A DNA stretch of 64,000 nucleotides from Paenibacillus aurantius (GCF_032268605.1 NZ_CP130318.1:4625501-4689500); one strand, 5' to 3'; positions 8,408-18,178 are shown, numbered from the stretch's first letter. A program made the numbers and translations. The notes: generated by a model not told the origin, from the sequence alone.

Positions 8408-9844
8408 ATGCAGTCCCATGAAATCAAAGAGCTGGAGCGGGCCATCGAGGAAATAACGGAGATCGCCCAAGGCTTCGGGCTGGACTATTACGAGATGCGC
8501 TACGAAATCTGCCCCTCGGACATCATCTACACCTTCGGCGCCTACGGAATGCCCACCCGCTTCAGCCACTGGAGTTTTGGAAAAACCTTCCATAAGATGA
8601 AGACCCAGTACGATTTTGGTCTGAGCAAAATTTATGAGCTCGTCATCAACTCGAACCCGTGCTACGCGTTTCTTCTGGACGGCAATTCGCTTATCCAGAA
8701 CAAGCTGATTGTCGCGCATGTCCTCGCCCACTGCGATTTCTTCAAGAACAACATGCGCTTCTCCAATACGAACCGCAACATGGTGGAGAGCATGTCGGCA
8801 ACCGCCGAGCGCATCCGCCAATATGAAATCGAGCACGGCACGGAGAAGGTCGAGCAGTTTCTCGATGCCGTGCTCGCCATTCAGGAGCATGTCGACCCCG
8901 GCCTCATCCGGCCGTACCGCCGCGGCGAACGCACGACTCCCGACAGGATAAAGAGCCGGGAGGCGGCCGCCGAGTCCGGCAGCGAGCCGCAGACCGGCTA
9001 CGAGGACCTGTGGTCCCTCGAACGCGATACCCACTCCAAGCCCGAGCCGATCACCGTGCGTAAATTTCCCTCCCAGCCGGAGAAGGACCTGCTGTGGTTT
9101 CTCGAAATGCATTCCCCCGAGCTGGAGGACTGGCAGCGGGACATTCTGACCATGATGCGCGACGAGATGCTGTATTTCTGGCCGCAGATGGAGACCAAGA
9201 TCATGAACGAGGGCTGGGCCTCGTACTGGCACATCCGCATTATGCGCGAGCTCGACCTGACGCCGGAGGAAACGGTGGAGTTCTCCAAGCTGAATTCCTC
9301 GGTCGTCCAGCCGTCCAAGAGCAGCCTCAATCCCTATTACCTCGGCTTGAAAATCTTCGAGGACATCGAGAAGCGTTGGGATAAGCCCACTCAAGAGGAG
9401 CAGGAGCGGTTCGGCCGCAGGCCCGGCCAGGGCCGCGAGAAGATGTTCGAGGTCCGCGAATTCGACTCGGATACCTCGTTCATCCGCAGCTACCTGACGA
9501 AGGAGCTGGTAGAGGACCTCGATCTGTATATTTTCGAGAAGAAGGGCACCGACTGGAAGATCACCGACAAAACCTGGATGAACATCCGCGACCAGCTGGT
9601 GTACTCCCGCGTCAACGGGGGCTTCCCTTACCTGGTGGTAGACAACGGGGACTACAAGCGGCTCGGAGAGCTGTACCTGAAGCATTCCTTCGAGGGGATG
9701 GAGCTTGACCTGAAATACCTGGAGCGCACCCTCCCCTCGGTTCAGAAGCTCTGGGGCAAGCCGGTTCACCTGGAAACGATCGTCGAGGATAAGAAAGTGG
9801 TATTCACATACGACGGGAAGAAGCACCACCGCCAGTTTATTTAG
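8408..9844 (+). CDS. spoVR: SpoVR family protein (stage V sporulation protein R)
   Basis: The 478-residue protein is full length for SpoVR and carries family segments such as [36 protein letters not shown] and [10 protein letters not shown] (only short parts quoted from a conserved whole). SpoVR is involved in spore cortex formation in Bacillus; its biochemical activity is not known. It starts 4 nt after the yhbH stop codon, with GGAGG in the end of yhbH as ribosome site, so the two are one operon. A 14-bp tandem duplication spans its stop codon. Confidence 0.93.
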   Translation: MQSHEIKELERAIEEITEIAQGFGLDYYEMRYEICPSDIIYTFGAYGMPTRFSHWSFGKTFHKMKTQYDFGLSKIYELVINSNPCYAFLLDGNSLIQNKLIVAHVLAHCDFFKNNMRFSNTNRNMVESMSATAERIRQYEIEHGTEKVEQFLDAVLAIQEHVDPGLIRPYRRGERTTPDRIKSREAAAESGSEPQTGYEDLWSLERDTHSKPEPITVRKFPSQPEKDLLWFLEMHSPELEDWQRDILTMMRDEMLYFWPQMETKIMNEGWASYWHIRIMRELDLTPEETVEFSKLNSSVVQPSKSSLNPYYLGLKIFEDIEKRWDKPTQEEQERFGRRPGQGREKMFEVREFDSDTSFIRSYLTKELVEDLDLYIFEKKGTDWKITDKTWMNIRDQLVYSRVNGGFPYLVVDNGDYKRLGELYLKHSFEGMELDLKYLERTLPSVQKLWGKPVHLETIVEDKKVVFTYDGKKHHRQFI

Positions 9845-9866
9845 GGTCAAACATTTAGGGTCAAAC
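9839..9866 (+). repeat. 14-bp perfect tandem duplication across the spoVR stop codon
   Basis: ATTTAGGGTCAAAC occurs twice in a row at 9839-9852 and 9853-9866; the TAG of the first copy is the spoVR stop. It looks like a recent slippage or repair event. Confidence 0.9.
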
Positions 9867-9905
9867 GCCGGGTCGCGGACCGCTCCGCCTGCCCGGTGTT
9901 TTTTT
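9867..9905 (+). terminator. Rho-independent terminator after spoVR
   Basis: CCGGG pairs with CCCGG and the inner CGGA with TCCG, followed by a run of seven T. It ends the yhbH-spoVR operon. Confidence 0.85.
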
Positions 9906-9955
9906 GTGCCCTCCCCGTCGCTCTTCTCTAGTAAACTTCCACGAATACCGGAGTC

Positions 9956-9981
9956 ACCCTTCCATTCCGTTACATAGAATA
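9956..9981 (+). promoter_or_regulatory. Candidate sigma-K-type promoter
   Basis: AC at 9956-9957 (within TCACC) is followed after 15 nt by CATAGAATA (9973-9981), which fits the sigma-K -10 consensus CATANNNTA exactly. It lies 31 nt before the TTG start of the next gene. The spacing is a base or two shorter than usual. Confidence 0.45.
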
Positions 9982-10011
9982 GAGCGACAACAAGAAAAGG
10001 AGTTGGTAGAT

Positions 10012-10452
10012 TTGGCTATCGTTTTATCGACAGGCACTATTAACAAAACCCGTTCCACGGTAAATGCACACATTGAGCTTCTTAACCTGAGCAATTTCTT
10101 TAGAAGGGTGCGGGTGCAAGTTATCAACTGGGATAGCAGGACAAGTCTTCTCGACCAGACCGTCAACGTATCTCCCAATACTAACTTTGCGATCACAACA
10201 AGTGTTCGCGATGTCTCCTTCCACTACGAAATCCGGGTAACGGTTCCCACGACCCGCAACCTGATCGTCAACACTTTTGCCGTAGACAGCGGTACCTTTA
10301 CCGTCGAGAACAACACGGTTCTTCAGCATCAGCTGGTTCGAATCTTCCCGCCTTTTGCGATTTTCAAGAAAGCCCAAACCAAAAGCCGGGTCAAAGTAAG
10401 CAAAAAGCCGCTCACAACTAAAGCGCTCATCCGCAAATCTGTAAAAAAATAA
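10012..10452 (+). CDS. Hypothetical beta-rich protein, possible late-sporulation product
   Basis: I do not recognise the family. The start is TTG 10012, placed 8 nt after AAGGAG; a longer reading from 9904 has no ribosome site. The 146-residue product begins AIVLSTGTINKTRSTVNAHI, is rich in beta-prone V, T, N and I to about residue 115, has no cysteine, signal peptide or membrane segment, and ends in a basic tail (KKAQTKSRVKVSKKPLTTKALIRKSVKK spans its last part). A sigma-K-like promoter upstream and the position after yhbH-spoVR suggest a mother-cell spore surface or coat protein. This is inference from context only. Confidence 0.7.
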   Translation: MAIVLSTGTINKTRSTVNAHIELLNLSNFFRRVRVQVINWDSRTSLLDQTVNVSPNTNFAITTSVRDVSFHYEIRVTVPTTRNLIVNTFAVDSGTFTVENNTVLQHQLVRIFPPFAIFKKAQTKSRVKVSKKPLTTKALIRKSVKK

Positions 10453-10517
10453 CAGAGAAAACCTCAAGATTGACGGGCCTCCCAGGACTTAAGATCTATA
10501 ATTTTTCCCGATAAATA

Positions 10518-10526
10518 TGGTATAAT
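10518..10526 (+). promoter_or_regulatory. Extended -10 promoter of the abrB-like gene
   Basis: TG-G-TATAAT (10518-10526) is a perfect extended -10, 28 nt upstream of the GTG start. The -35 region is weak (ATAATT at 17 bp). Confidence 0.7.
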
Positions 10527-10554
10527 ATGTTAAAAAACTTCTTGGGGGATCTCT

Positions 10555-10965
10555 GTGAAAAGTCTTGGCATAGTGAGAAAATTGGACCGGCTGGGCCGCA
10601 TCGTTATTCCGAAAGAATTGCTGGAGATTCATGATATCCGCATCCGGGATCCTTTGGAAATTTTCACGGATGACAAGCGGATCGCCCTGCGGAAGTACCG
10701 GTCGACGGACTGCATCTTCTGTGAAAATTATGACAACAACATCTATTTCAAATCGTATTTCATTTGCGCCTCCTGCCTTAAGCAGATCCGGCCCTCCGAG
10801 GCGCCCGGAAAACCCGTCTCCTCCCGCCCGTCGTCCAAGCCTACCGCGCTGGACCGATTCCGGGAAGCGAAGGAGAAATATCCCGACGCCTCCCAGAAGC
10901 AGCTTGCCGAAATCCTTGGCATTACCCAAGGCCGGGTGAGCCAGCTGAATAAAGAACTGAAGTAA
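10555..10965 (+). CDS. AbrB/SpoVT-type transcriptional regulator with Cys4 cluster and C-terminal HTH
   Basis: The 136-residue protein starts with an AbrB swapped-hairpin domain (KSLGIVRKLDRLGRIVIPKE, residues 2-21, extending to about 50). It is followed by C53-x2-C56 and C71-x2-C74, a likely zinc ribbon, a proline/serine linker (about 80-97) and a helix-turn-helix-like tail (QKQLAEILGITQGRVSQLNK). AbrB-type proteins are transition-state regulators that bind DNA as tetramers. Canonical AbrB has about 95 residues and lacks the extra HTH. The start is GTG 10555 behind GGGGGATC. Targets are unknown. Confidence 0.88.
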   Translation: MKSLGIVRKLDRLGRIVIPKELLEIHDIRIRDPLEIFTDDKRIALRKYRSTDCIFCENYDNNIYFKSYFICASCLKQIRPSEAPGKPVSSRPSSKPTALDRFREAKEKYPDASQKQLAEILGITQGRVSQLNKELK

Positions 10966-10985
10966 AATAAGCATAACCGGCCTAG

Positions 10986-11013
10986 CAGCCCGACCTCTGG
11001 TTCGGGCTGTTTT
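10986..11013 (+). terminator. Terminator after the abrB-like gene
   Basis: AGCCCGA (10987-10993) pairs with TTCGGGCT (11001-11008), followed by GTTTT. Confidence 0.8.
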
Positions 11014-11057
11014 GCATCGGTGGGGAATACAGGGAAGCTTCCCAAACCCTTTTATAG

Positions 11058-11063
11058 TATAAT
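11058..11063 (+). promoter_or_regulatory. Candidate -10 upstream of the B12-binding gene
   Basis: TATAAT at 11058-11063 lies 65 nt before the ATG. No convincing -35 is seen at standard spacing. Confidence 0.4.
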
Positions 11064-11128
11064 ATGGTAGACGGCAACGAAGAGGACGCTTCCGGATTAT
11101 CTACACCCTACACCGAGGAGGGATTCGA

Positions 11129-12205
11129 ATGAAGTCCATCACCCGGCAGGCCGGCATGCTCCTGATGTCCCAAGCCGAGGAGCTTGCGGAGGAAGTGACC
11201 GCCCGGCAATATTCCCGGCAGCCTGATCTGACGGCCCGCTTCGGAGCCTCCGGACGGATAAGAACCAGGCAGGACTCCGTTTATAACCTGCAGTATTTGG
11301 CCGAAAGCGTCCTGGTCGACAGCCCCTCCTTGTTCGTCCATTATATCGCCTGGCTCAAAACGCTTCTGGACGGGTACCAGGTTTCCGTGGAGGAGCTGCG
11401 GGTTAACCTCCAATGCATGGAGGAGGTCATTCAGGCCCACGTGAAGGAACCCGAACGCGGGACCCTGCTGGATTACTTGCGGCTGGGACGCCAGCAGTTG
11501 ACAGCGGCGGAGACTCCCTCCTCCTTTCTTAAGGAGGACCAGCCCCTCGCGGAGGAGACCAAGCTTTACCTACAAGCCCTGCTTAACGGGGACCGCCGGT
11601 CCGCAAGTCAGCTGATCACCCGGTTGGTCGAGGACAAGGTCCCGCTGAGAGACTTGTATTTGTATATTTTCCAGACCACCCAGCATGAGATCGGCCGCCT
11701 GTGGCAAACCAACCGCATCCAAGTAGCCCAAGAGCATTTCTGTACGGCCGCCACCCAGATGATCATGTCTCAGCTGTATCCTTATTTGTTCACAAGCCCC
11801 CGCAAAAGCTATACACTCGTCTCCGCCTGCGTCGGCAAGGAAATGCATGAGGTCGGCCTGCGGGTGCTCACGGACCTGTTCGAGCTGGAGGGCTGGGATA
11901 CTTACTACCTGGGCGCGAACGTGCCTGCTCGAAGTGTGATTCATTCGCTTATCCACCATAAGGCGGACGTGATCGCCATCTCCGCCACCATGACGTACCA
12001 CGTCCATCTCGTGGAAGAGCTCATTTCCCAAATCCGGGGAAACCCCGAATGTGCGGGAGTCCGAATTATCGTTGGCGGCCTGCCCTTCAATATCGATTCC
12101 AAGCTGTGGAAGAGGGTGGGAGCCGACGGGTGGGCCTCGGATGCCGAAGAAGCCGTCCGGGTAGCGGAAGGCCTGCTTCAAGGCCAGACGGCCCAAACGG
12201 AATAA
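11129..12205 (+). CDS. Cobalamin (B12)-binding domain protein
   Basis: The C-terminal part of this 358-residue protein (about 225-345) is a B12-binding Rossmann fold with EMHEVG (H240 is the axial-ligand histidine of the D/E-x-H-x-x-G motif), the following YYLGANVP and a GGLPF loop. Residues about 140-220 form the helical B12_2-type cap. The N-terminal 120 residues are helical and have no recognised enzyme or HTH domain, so the protein is more likely a sensor than a methyltransferase. It is followed after a 27-nt gap by a hybrid kinase and probably shares its transcript. Light or cobalamin sensing is plausible for stand-alone modules of this kind but unproven here. Confidence 0.85.
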   Translation: MKSITRQAGMLLMSQAEELAEEVTARQYSRQPDLTARFGASGRIRTRQDSVYNLQYLAESVLVDSPSLFVHYIAWLKTLLDGYQVSVEELRVNLQCMEEVIQAHVKEPERGTLLDYLRLGRQQLTAAETPSSFLKEDQPLAEETKLYLQALLNGDRRSASQLITRLVEDKVPLRDLYLYIFQTTQHEIGRLWQTNRIQVAQEHFCTAATQMIMSQLYPYLFTSPRKSYTLVSACVGKEMHEVGLRVLTDLFELEGWDTYYLGANVPARSVIHSLIHHKADVIAISATMTYHVHLVEELISQIRGNPECAGVRIIVGGLPFNIDSKLWKRVGADGWASDAEEAVRVAEGLLQGQTAQTE

Positions 12206-12232
12206 TGCGACCGACTAAAGGAGCTAATGAAC

Positions 12233-13924
12233 ATGGAGTCTCATGCCGAGTGGCATTCGGAAATAGCCAAGCTGAGGGAAACCGTCCGTCAGCTGTCCGA
12301 CCGGGTCATCCGGTTTCAGGAACAGGAGGACCGGCTGCTTTCGGAGCTATCGGAAATGAACAACGAATTGATTACCGTTCAGAGAATGCTCGCCAAAACC
12401 AATCTGGATCTTAAGAAATCCCAGAAGAAAGCGGTGGAAGCGGAGCTTGCCAAGGGATCGTTCCTCTCGATGATGAGCCACGAGGTCCGTTCCCCTATGA
12501 ACGGCATCCTGGGGATGACCGAGCTGCTCATGCATGCGGAGCTCCATGCCGAGCATCGCAAGAAAGTGATGCTGATCGAGGAATCCGCCAAGCTTCTGCT
12601 GACGATCGTTAACGATATTCTCGATATCACCAAGATCGAAACCGGTGAAGTGAAGCTGAACGAGGAGCCCTTCGATCTTCGCAAGCTGCTTCATCATATG
12701 GTGGAGCTGATGAAGCCGAACGCCGCTTCCCGGACCATCCTTCTTCCCGTCTGGGACAGCCGGATTCACCCGATTCTGATCGGCGATGCGGTGCGCATCC
12801 GTCAGATTCTGCTCAATGTGATCATCCACTCCACCCGCCTGTCCGGCAGCGGGACCCTTACGGTCCGGGCTCTGCTGGAGCGGGCTGAGAAAGGCAAACA
12901 GGCCATCCGCATCGAGGTGTCGGAGCCCGCAGGAGAACGCCGTCCCCTCCCGGCGCCCTCTGGGCAAGAAGGAAGCCATCTCGGGGTGCGCATTGCTTCC
13001 CGGCTCCTGCAGCTGATGGGCGGTTCCCTGAACGTGCATGGAGAGGACGGGAAAGGCCCTCTGGTGTCCTTTCAGCTGACCCTACCCGAAGCCCGGGCCG
13101 AGGGAAGCCGGACCGGCCTCTACGGGGAGGGTCCGGAAGAAGCATCCCCCTTCGCGCTCCGGCTGACCGAGTGGTTCGACGAGGAGACGCGGTCCCTTCC
13201 CATTCTTCTTGCGGTGGACAATGCCATCAACCGGCAGGTCGTTCATATGCAGCTGACCCGGATGGGCTTCTCCCAGGTTGACGTCGTCCAAGACGGGGAG
13301 TCCGCCGTCCAGCGATATGCCCGCCGGACCTATTCGCTTATCGTAATGGACCACCTTCTCCCGACGGCGCACGGCCTGGAGCCCGCCAAACTCATCCGGG
13401 AGGAAAGCGCACGCCGGAAGCAGCCGCCCGCTCCGATGGTGTGCATCAGCGCCAACCCCGGCCCCGATTTCACCGCCCACTACCGGGAAAGCGGCTTTGA
13501 CGATTGCATGGCGCTGCCGATTACGCTGGAGCAGCTGGAAGCGATGCTCCTGCGCTGGCTTCCGGCGGAAGGGCCGGCACCTTCCCGTGTGCTTAGCCTG
13601 CCGATTATCCAGGACCTGAAGAAGCTCGACGAATCCGGCGTTCTTCTCCGCAGCCTTCTCAACCAGTTCAAGCAGATGGCTCCCGGGCTTATGGACCGGA
13701 TGAAGCATTCGGTCCGGGACAAGGATGCGGCCGAGCTGCAGAAAACGGCCTACATGCTGAAATCGAGTGCGCTTGGCTTGGGACTCGTCAGCTTGTCGGC
13801 CACCTTCTCCCAGCTCGAAAGCATGGGGGTAGCCGGAGTGGTTACGCCCGAAGCCGAAGCGCTGCTGGCCGGCCTCTGGGAGGATTACGAGGCCGCATGC
13901 CGGGCGCTTGAGCAGTACTTGTAA
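12233..13924 (+). CDS. Degenerate hybrid histidine kinase-response regulator-HPt protein
   Basis: The order is a coiled coil (about 5-65), HisKA with the normal phospho-acceptor (H83 in SMMSHEVRSPMNG), an ATPase region, a receiver and an HPt domain, 563 residues in all. Several key residues are missing. The N-box asparagine is His (H199 in LNVIIHSTRLS). The G1 box DxGxG is absent and the ATP lid is very short. The receiver keeps an aspartate (D373) but its conserved lysine is Leu (L428 in ALPIT). The HPt histidine is Tyr (Y507 in AYMLKSSALGLG). It may work as a scaffold or pseudokinase. The start is placed at ATG 12233, 9 nt from AAAGGAG; ATG 12227 is an alternative. Confidence 0.88.
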   Translation: MESHAEWHSEIAKLRETVRQLSDRVIRFQEQEDRLLSELSEMNNELITVQRMLAKTNLDLKKSQKKAVEAELAKGSFLSMMSHEVRSPMNGILGMTELLMHAELHAEHRKKVMLIEESAKLLLTIVNDILDITKIETGEVKLNEEPFDLRKLLHHMVELMKPNAASRTILLPVWDSRIHPILIGDAVRIRQILLNVIIHSTRLSGSGTLTVRALLERAEKGKQAIRIEVSEPAGERRPLPAPSGQEGSHLGVRIASRLLQLMGGSLNVHGEDGKGPLVSFQLTLPEARAEGSRTGLYGEGPEEASPFALRLTEWFDEETRSLPILLAVDNAINRQVVHMQLTRMGFSQVDVVQDGESAVQRYARRTYSLIVMDHLLPTAHGLEPAKLIREESARRKQPPAPMVCISANPGPDFTAHYRESGFDDCMALPITLEQLEAMLLRWLPAEGPAPSRVLSLPIIQDLKKLDESGVLLRSLLNQFKQMAPGLMDRMKHSVRDKDAAELQKTAYMLKSSALGLGLVSLSATFSQLESMGVAGVVTPEAEALLAGLWEDYEAACRALEQYL

Positions 13925-13940
13925 CTTAAGTTCAAACCGC

Positions 13941-13980
13941 AAAGGCCTGTCCGGCATTTCTTCGACCGGACAGGCCTTTT
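13941..13980. terminator. Bidirectional terminator between convergent signalling genes
   Basis: AAAGGCCTGTCCGG (13941-13954) pairs with CCGGACAGGCCTTTT (13966-13980). The long perfect stem has T-runs on both strands and serves the hybrid kinase and the CheB-CheR gene. Confidence 0.92.
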
Positions 13981-13984
13981 GGCG

Positions 13985-16900
13985 TTACTTGAGAATGGAT
14001 TGGAACAGTTCCGAACCCGGCTGGGCCAAGGAGCGGTGCCCGCCTTCGATGTGCAGGGGAAGCAGGATGTCGATGGTCGTTCCCTTGTTGACCTCACTCT
14101 GAAAACGCATCTGGCCTTGATGATTCTCTATGATCTGGTGGCAGATCATGAGGCCGAGGCCGGTGCCTTTCTGCTTCGTGGTATAGAACGGCTCGCCGAT
14201 CCGGTCCAGCTGCTCCTTCGGAATGCCGCAGCCTTTGTCGACGATGCGGATCATGACCTTGCCGTAAACCGCATTGCGGATCTGAATGAAGATTTGGCCC
14301 CCGTACGGCGTCGCCTCGATCGCGTTCTTCAGCAGATTGACGAACATCTGCTTGATCTGGTTCTCGACACAGTTCATGTGCACGCTTTCGAGTTCACACT
14401 CCACCACGAATTCTATATTTTTGAGGATAGCCTGGGAGCTGAGCAGCATCACGACGTTCTGGAGAATAACCCGGAGGTCCTTCGTCGCGAATTCGAAAAT
14501 TTGGGTTTTGGCGAGCAGGAGCAGCTCGTTGATGATCAGTTCCATGGAATCCACCTCAGCGGAAAGAATCTCCATGTATTTCTCCTGATCGCCTTGCTTC
14601 GTGTTTAGAAGCTTGAGAAAGCCCTTGACCGAGGTCAGCGGGTTGCGGATTTCGTGAGCGATTCCCGAGGCCAGCTGGCCGGCCACGGAGAGCATTTCGG
14701 ATTTTCTCAGCAGCCCCTCCGTATGCTTCTTCTTCGTGATGTCCTCCGCTACCTTAAGGTAATGCACCACTTCTTTCTTTTCGTTGATGACGGGAAGAAC
14801 GGTGGCCGATTCCCAGTAAATTCTTCCGTCCTTGTGCCGGCCCTGCAGCTCTCCCTTCCACTTGCTGCCCGAGCCCACCTTCTCCCAAAGGATGTCATAG
14901 ACCTCCGTCCCCCCCTCCCCGCGCTCCAGCGCCCGGGCCTCCGTTCCGATGACTTCCTCCCGGGAATAGCCGGTAATATCCGTGAAGGCGGGGTTGACGT
15001 ATTCGATCTTCATCTGCTTGTCCGTAATCATGACCACGGACGGGCTCTGCTCGATGGCGAGCGAAAGCTTGCTCAGCTGGCTGTTGATCGACTTCAGCTC
15101 GGTAATGTTGACGAGGGTCATGATGATGCCTTTGATGTAGTGATCCACGGTACGGTAAGGAGAAATTTTGAGCAGGTACCAGTTCTTCTGGTTGCTCTGC
15201 ACCTCCCGCTCAATGGGAACGAGCGTGCGCAACACTTCCTCGATATCGGGCACCATGCGATCGTAAACCAGATTATGCGAGATATGCATGATCGGGCGTC
15301 CTACGTCGACCTCCATCAGGTTGATGACATCCATGACGTTCGGGGTAAACCGCCGCACACTCAGATCGATATCCAGGAAGATGGTTCCGATGTTGGAGGC
15401 ACTCAGGAAATTGTTCATATCGCTGTTGACTTCGATCAGCTCGTGAATCTTGGACTGGAACTCCGAGTTGACGGTCACGAGCTCCTCGTTAACCGAGCTC
15501 AGTTCCTCGTTCGTGCTCTGCAGCTCCTCGTTCGACGCGATCAGCTCTTCGTTCGTGGCCTGGAGCTCTTCGTTGGACGTCTCCAGCTGCTCGATCACCG
15601 TCTGCAGCGTTTCCTGCGTCGTAACCAGCTCCTGCTCCAGATCCAGAATGAACTGCTTCTCCTTCAGGTCGAGATCGGGAGGGGGGGAGGAGGCAGGTGC
15701 CAGCTTCTCCAGCTCCCTGTCCGGCAGAAAGGCGATCAGGATGTACTTGTCGTTCGTCTTTTCCGTCCGGAACAGTTTGACCTTCAACAAGATGCGCCGA
15801 GAAGCCCCGTTCTGCTCCATGACGATGTTCTTGTAGATGACCTCCGACTTCTCCTTGCGGGCTTTGTGAACGGCCGTGCTGAGCGCAACGGATAGGCTTT
15901 GGGGAACCATCTTGAACAGGTTGTGGGAAAATTTCCCGCGCGGCACGTTCAGGAAGGCATTCACATCCCCGGTCGTGTGCACGACATCGTGATTGTCGTC
16001 GATAATGATACAGGGAGGAACGAACTCCTCGATCAACGATTGGGATAGATCGTCCAGCTTGCGGAACAGCTTCGAATCCTCCATAATCTGCGAGCCCTGC
16101 AGCGTCTGCCCCGGAAGGGTGACCGGTTCGCTGATCTCCACCATGTTGAGCGGCCTGCGCTGGATGACGTTCCGCTTCGAGAAAATGTTCCACTTGTTGT
16201 GTAGCGGAGCGTAAAGCTTCCCGAGTTCTCCGATCGTTTCACTTGCTCCAAGAAACAGAAAGCCGCCGGTAGCGAGTGAAAAATGAAACAGCGAAAGCAC
16301 CTTCTTCTGCAGAATGGGCTGAAAATAGATCAGCACATTCCGGCAGGTGACCAGATCGATCGAGAGAAACGGAGGATCCTTCACGAGATTATGATGCGCG
16401 AACACAATCATTTTGCGGAGTTCCTTGGAGACCTGATAGCGGTCCCCTACCTTGACAAAATATTTCTCCAGCCGATCCGGCGTCACATCGGCCGCGATGC
16501 CGGCGGGATACATGCCAAGGCTTGCCAAATCGAGCGCATCCTTGTCCAGGTCGGTGGCAAAAATTTTGATCGCCGGCTTCCGGCCGATCGATTCCATGTA
16601 TTCCCTGAGCAGAATGGCGATGGAATAGGTTTCCTCTCCGGTCGAGCAGCCGGCCACCCATATGCGGATCTCCTGGTTCTCCTTGTGAAAGATCCGGGGC
16701 ATCACCTCTTCCTTCAAAACCTCGAAAGCCTCTTTGTCGCGGAAAAACCGGGTCACGTTAATCAGCATCTCCTTCCACAGTACGGATGCTTCCGAAACAT
16801 CGCCAAGCAGCATCTGGTAGTAATCGTGTAGGTCGCCGATGTGATGAATGGCCATCCTCCGTTCAATTCGACGAAGAATACTATTCTGTTTATATTGGGT

Positions 16901-17602
16901 GAAGTCAATATGGAATTTCTGATGCAAAAGCCGGAATATCTTCTGAATGGTTTCTTCGCTCGTCTGCGCTCTCGTGACCAGCTGGTTCGGTCCGGCCGAC
17001 TGGCAGTAGTTCATGAACCGGACCAGCTCGCCGCCCATCTGCTGAGGGGGGAGGATGCAGTCCACGAGCCCCGTGGAAATGGCGCAGTTCGGCATCCCGT
17101 CGAATTGGGCCGAGCCCGCTTCCTGAACAAGAATCAGGCCACCCGCATCTTTGATCGCCTTGATGCCCCGCGACCCGTCGCTTCCGGTGCCGGACAGAAC
17201 GATGGAAACCGAATGTTCCCCGGAGTTTTTGGCAAGCGACCGGAAAAAGACATCGATGGGAAACACCAGAGGACTTCCCGGCGTTATCGATTCGAGGTGA
17301 AGAGCGTCATTCTCTATCGTCATGAGCTTGCCGGGAGGAAGGACATACACGTGGTCCGCCTTGACTTTGTTTCCTTCGGCGGCCTGCACAACCGGCATGG
17401 ACGTAACCTTGGACAATATATCCGCCATCAGGCTGCGGTAATCGGGGGACAGGTGCGGGACAACGACATAGGAAGCTCCGCTATCCGGGTCAAGGTGCGT
17501 AAAAAAAGAATGGAGAGCTTCCATTCCGCCAGCCGAGGCACCAATTCCTACCACGTATAACGGTTTGCGGTGTTCCGTGGAGCCATTCGTGCTGTTATTC
17601 AT
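13985..17602 (-). CDS. CheB-CheR-PAS-histidine kinase fusion protein
   Basis: The 1205-residue protein combines a CheB methylesterase domain (about 14-200; GIGASAGG with the catalytic serine and SGTGSDG), a CheR methyltransferase (about 215-480; [24 protein letters not shown]), a linker with PAS-like segments, a long heptad coiled coil of repeated S/T-NEEL units (about 655-710), two PAS domains, HisKA ([15 protein letters not shown]) and HATPase with intact N (LLKNAIEA), G1 (DKGCGIP) and G2 (GTGLGL) boxes. Such CheB/CheR-PAS sensors are known in many bacteria and are thought to couple chemoreceptor-type methylation to a kinase. No chemoreceptor or response regulator is next to it. The start ATG 17602 follows GGGGAGATG. 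Confidence 0.93.
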   Translation of the reverse strand: MNNSTNGSTEHRKPLYVVGIGASAGGMEALHSFFTHLDPDSGASYVVVPHLSPDYRSLMADILSKVTSMPVVQAAEGNKVKADHVYVLPPGKLMTIENDALHLESITPGSPLVFPIDVFFRSLAKNSGEHSVSIVLSGTGSDGSRGIKAIKDAGGLILVQEAGSAQFDGMPNCAISTGLVDCILPPQQMGGELVRFMNYCQSAGPNQLVTRAQTSEETIQKIFRLLHQKFHIDFTQYKQNSILRRIERRMAIHHIGDLHDYYQMLLGDVSEASVLWKEMLINVTRFFRDKEAFEVLKEEVMPRIFHKENQEIRIWVAGCSTGEETYSIAILLREYMESIGRKPAIKIFATDLDKDALDLASLGMYPAGIAADVTPDRLEKYFVKVGDRYQVSKELRKMIVFAHHNLVKDPPFLSIDLVTCRNVLIYFQPILQKKVLSLFHFSLATGGFLFLGASETIGELGKLYAPLHNKWNIFSKRNVIQRRPLNMVEISEPVTLPGQTLQGSQIMEDSKLFRKLDDLSQSLIEEFVPPCIIIDDNHDVVHTTGDVNAFLNVPRGKFSHNLFKMVPQSLSVALSTAVHKARKEKSEVIYKNIVMEQNGASRRILLKVKLFRTEKTNDKYILIAFLPDRELEKLAPASSPPPDLDLKEKQFILDLEQELVTTQETLQTVIEQLETSNEELQATNEELIASNEELQSTNEELSSVNEELVTVNSEFQSKIHELIEVNSDMNNFLSASNIGTIFLDIDLSVRRFTPNVMDVINLMEVDVGRPIMHISHNLVYDRMVPDIEEVLRTLVPIEREVQSNQKNWYLLKISPYRTVDHYIKGIIMTLVNITELKSINSQLSKLSLAIEQSPSVVMITDKQMKIEYVNPAFTDITGYSREEVIGTEARALERGEGGTEVYDILWEKVGSGSKWKGELQGRHKDGRIYWESATVLPVINEKKEVVHYLKVAEDITKKKHTEGLLRKSEMLSVAGQLASGIAHEIRNPLTSVKGFLKLLNTKQGDQEKYMEILSAEVDSMELIINELLLLAKTQIFEFATKDLRVILQNVVMLLSSQAILKNIEFVVECELESVHMNCVENQIKQMFVNLLKNAIEATPYGGQIFIQIRNAVYGKVMIRIVDKGCGIPKEQLDRIGEPFYTTKQKGTGLGLMICHQIIENHQGQMRFQSEVNKGTTIDILLPLHIEGGHRSLAQPGSELFQSILK

Positions 17603-17890
17603 TCTATCATCTCCCCATCACTTTGATTAGGCATCCTCTGGTGGGGAACGATGACGCCTAAGCCCCTCTGTTTTTAATGTGGCTGCAGGGTCCGTCTTCT
17701 CTTGCTGCAGTCCGGCCTTTCGCTGCTTCTTCCAAGGCAGTTCAGCCGAATTTGTCTATCCATATAAGATCAGTATACACGAACCCAACAGCTTCTTCCA
17801 TAAAAAGTAAACTTTTGGTCAAGAAAACCGCCATATCCGGCATGGCAAAAGCCCGGATAACCGAAGCGTCAGCCGGGCCGTACCTCACCT

Positions 17891-18142
17891 TTATACGATA
17901 ACGGCGGAATAAGCCGTTTTCCGGGCTGCAAGGGACTGCTTCATGGTCAGGACGCGCACCCGCCGCTGCTGCTCGGGCTCCTCCTGCTCAAAGAACGAAT
18001 CATCCGTTCCAAGCTCCAGCAAGGTCTCGCGGGCGGCCTGAACCGCCTCCTGCTCCTTCTCGAGAACATAATAAGCAATCTGGTAGCAATAGCCTTCGAA
18101 CTTTCTCAGGACCGCTGCTTTGTTCTGAAGCCGCGGGCTCAT
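17891..18142 (-). CDS. Small sigma-70 region 2-like protein
   Basis: The 83-residue product begins at ATG 18142 behind AAAGGAGGG. The part KFEGYCYQIAYYVLEKEQEAVQ and the next helix resemble region 2 of ECF sigma factors, but there is no region 4 and the length is less than half that of a sigma factor. It lies 36 nt after the anti-sigma candidate and is probably the third gene of the sigma/anti-sigma operon. It could compete for RNA polymerase or be a decaying sigma gene; the strong ribosome site and intact frame favour a real gene. The similarity is weak. Confidence 0.65.
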   Translation of the reverse strand: MSPRLQNKAAVLRKFEGYCYQIAYYVLEKEQEAVQAARETLLELGTDDSFFEQEEPEQQRRVRVLTMKQSLAARKTAYSAVIV

Positions 18143-18178
18143 GACACACCCTCCTTTGCATTATGGGGAATGGGGAGA

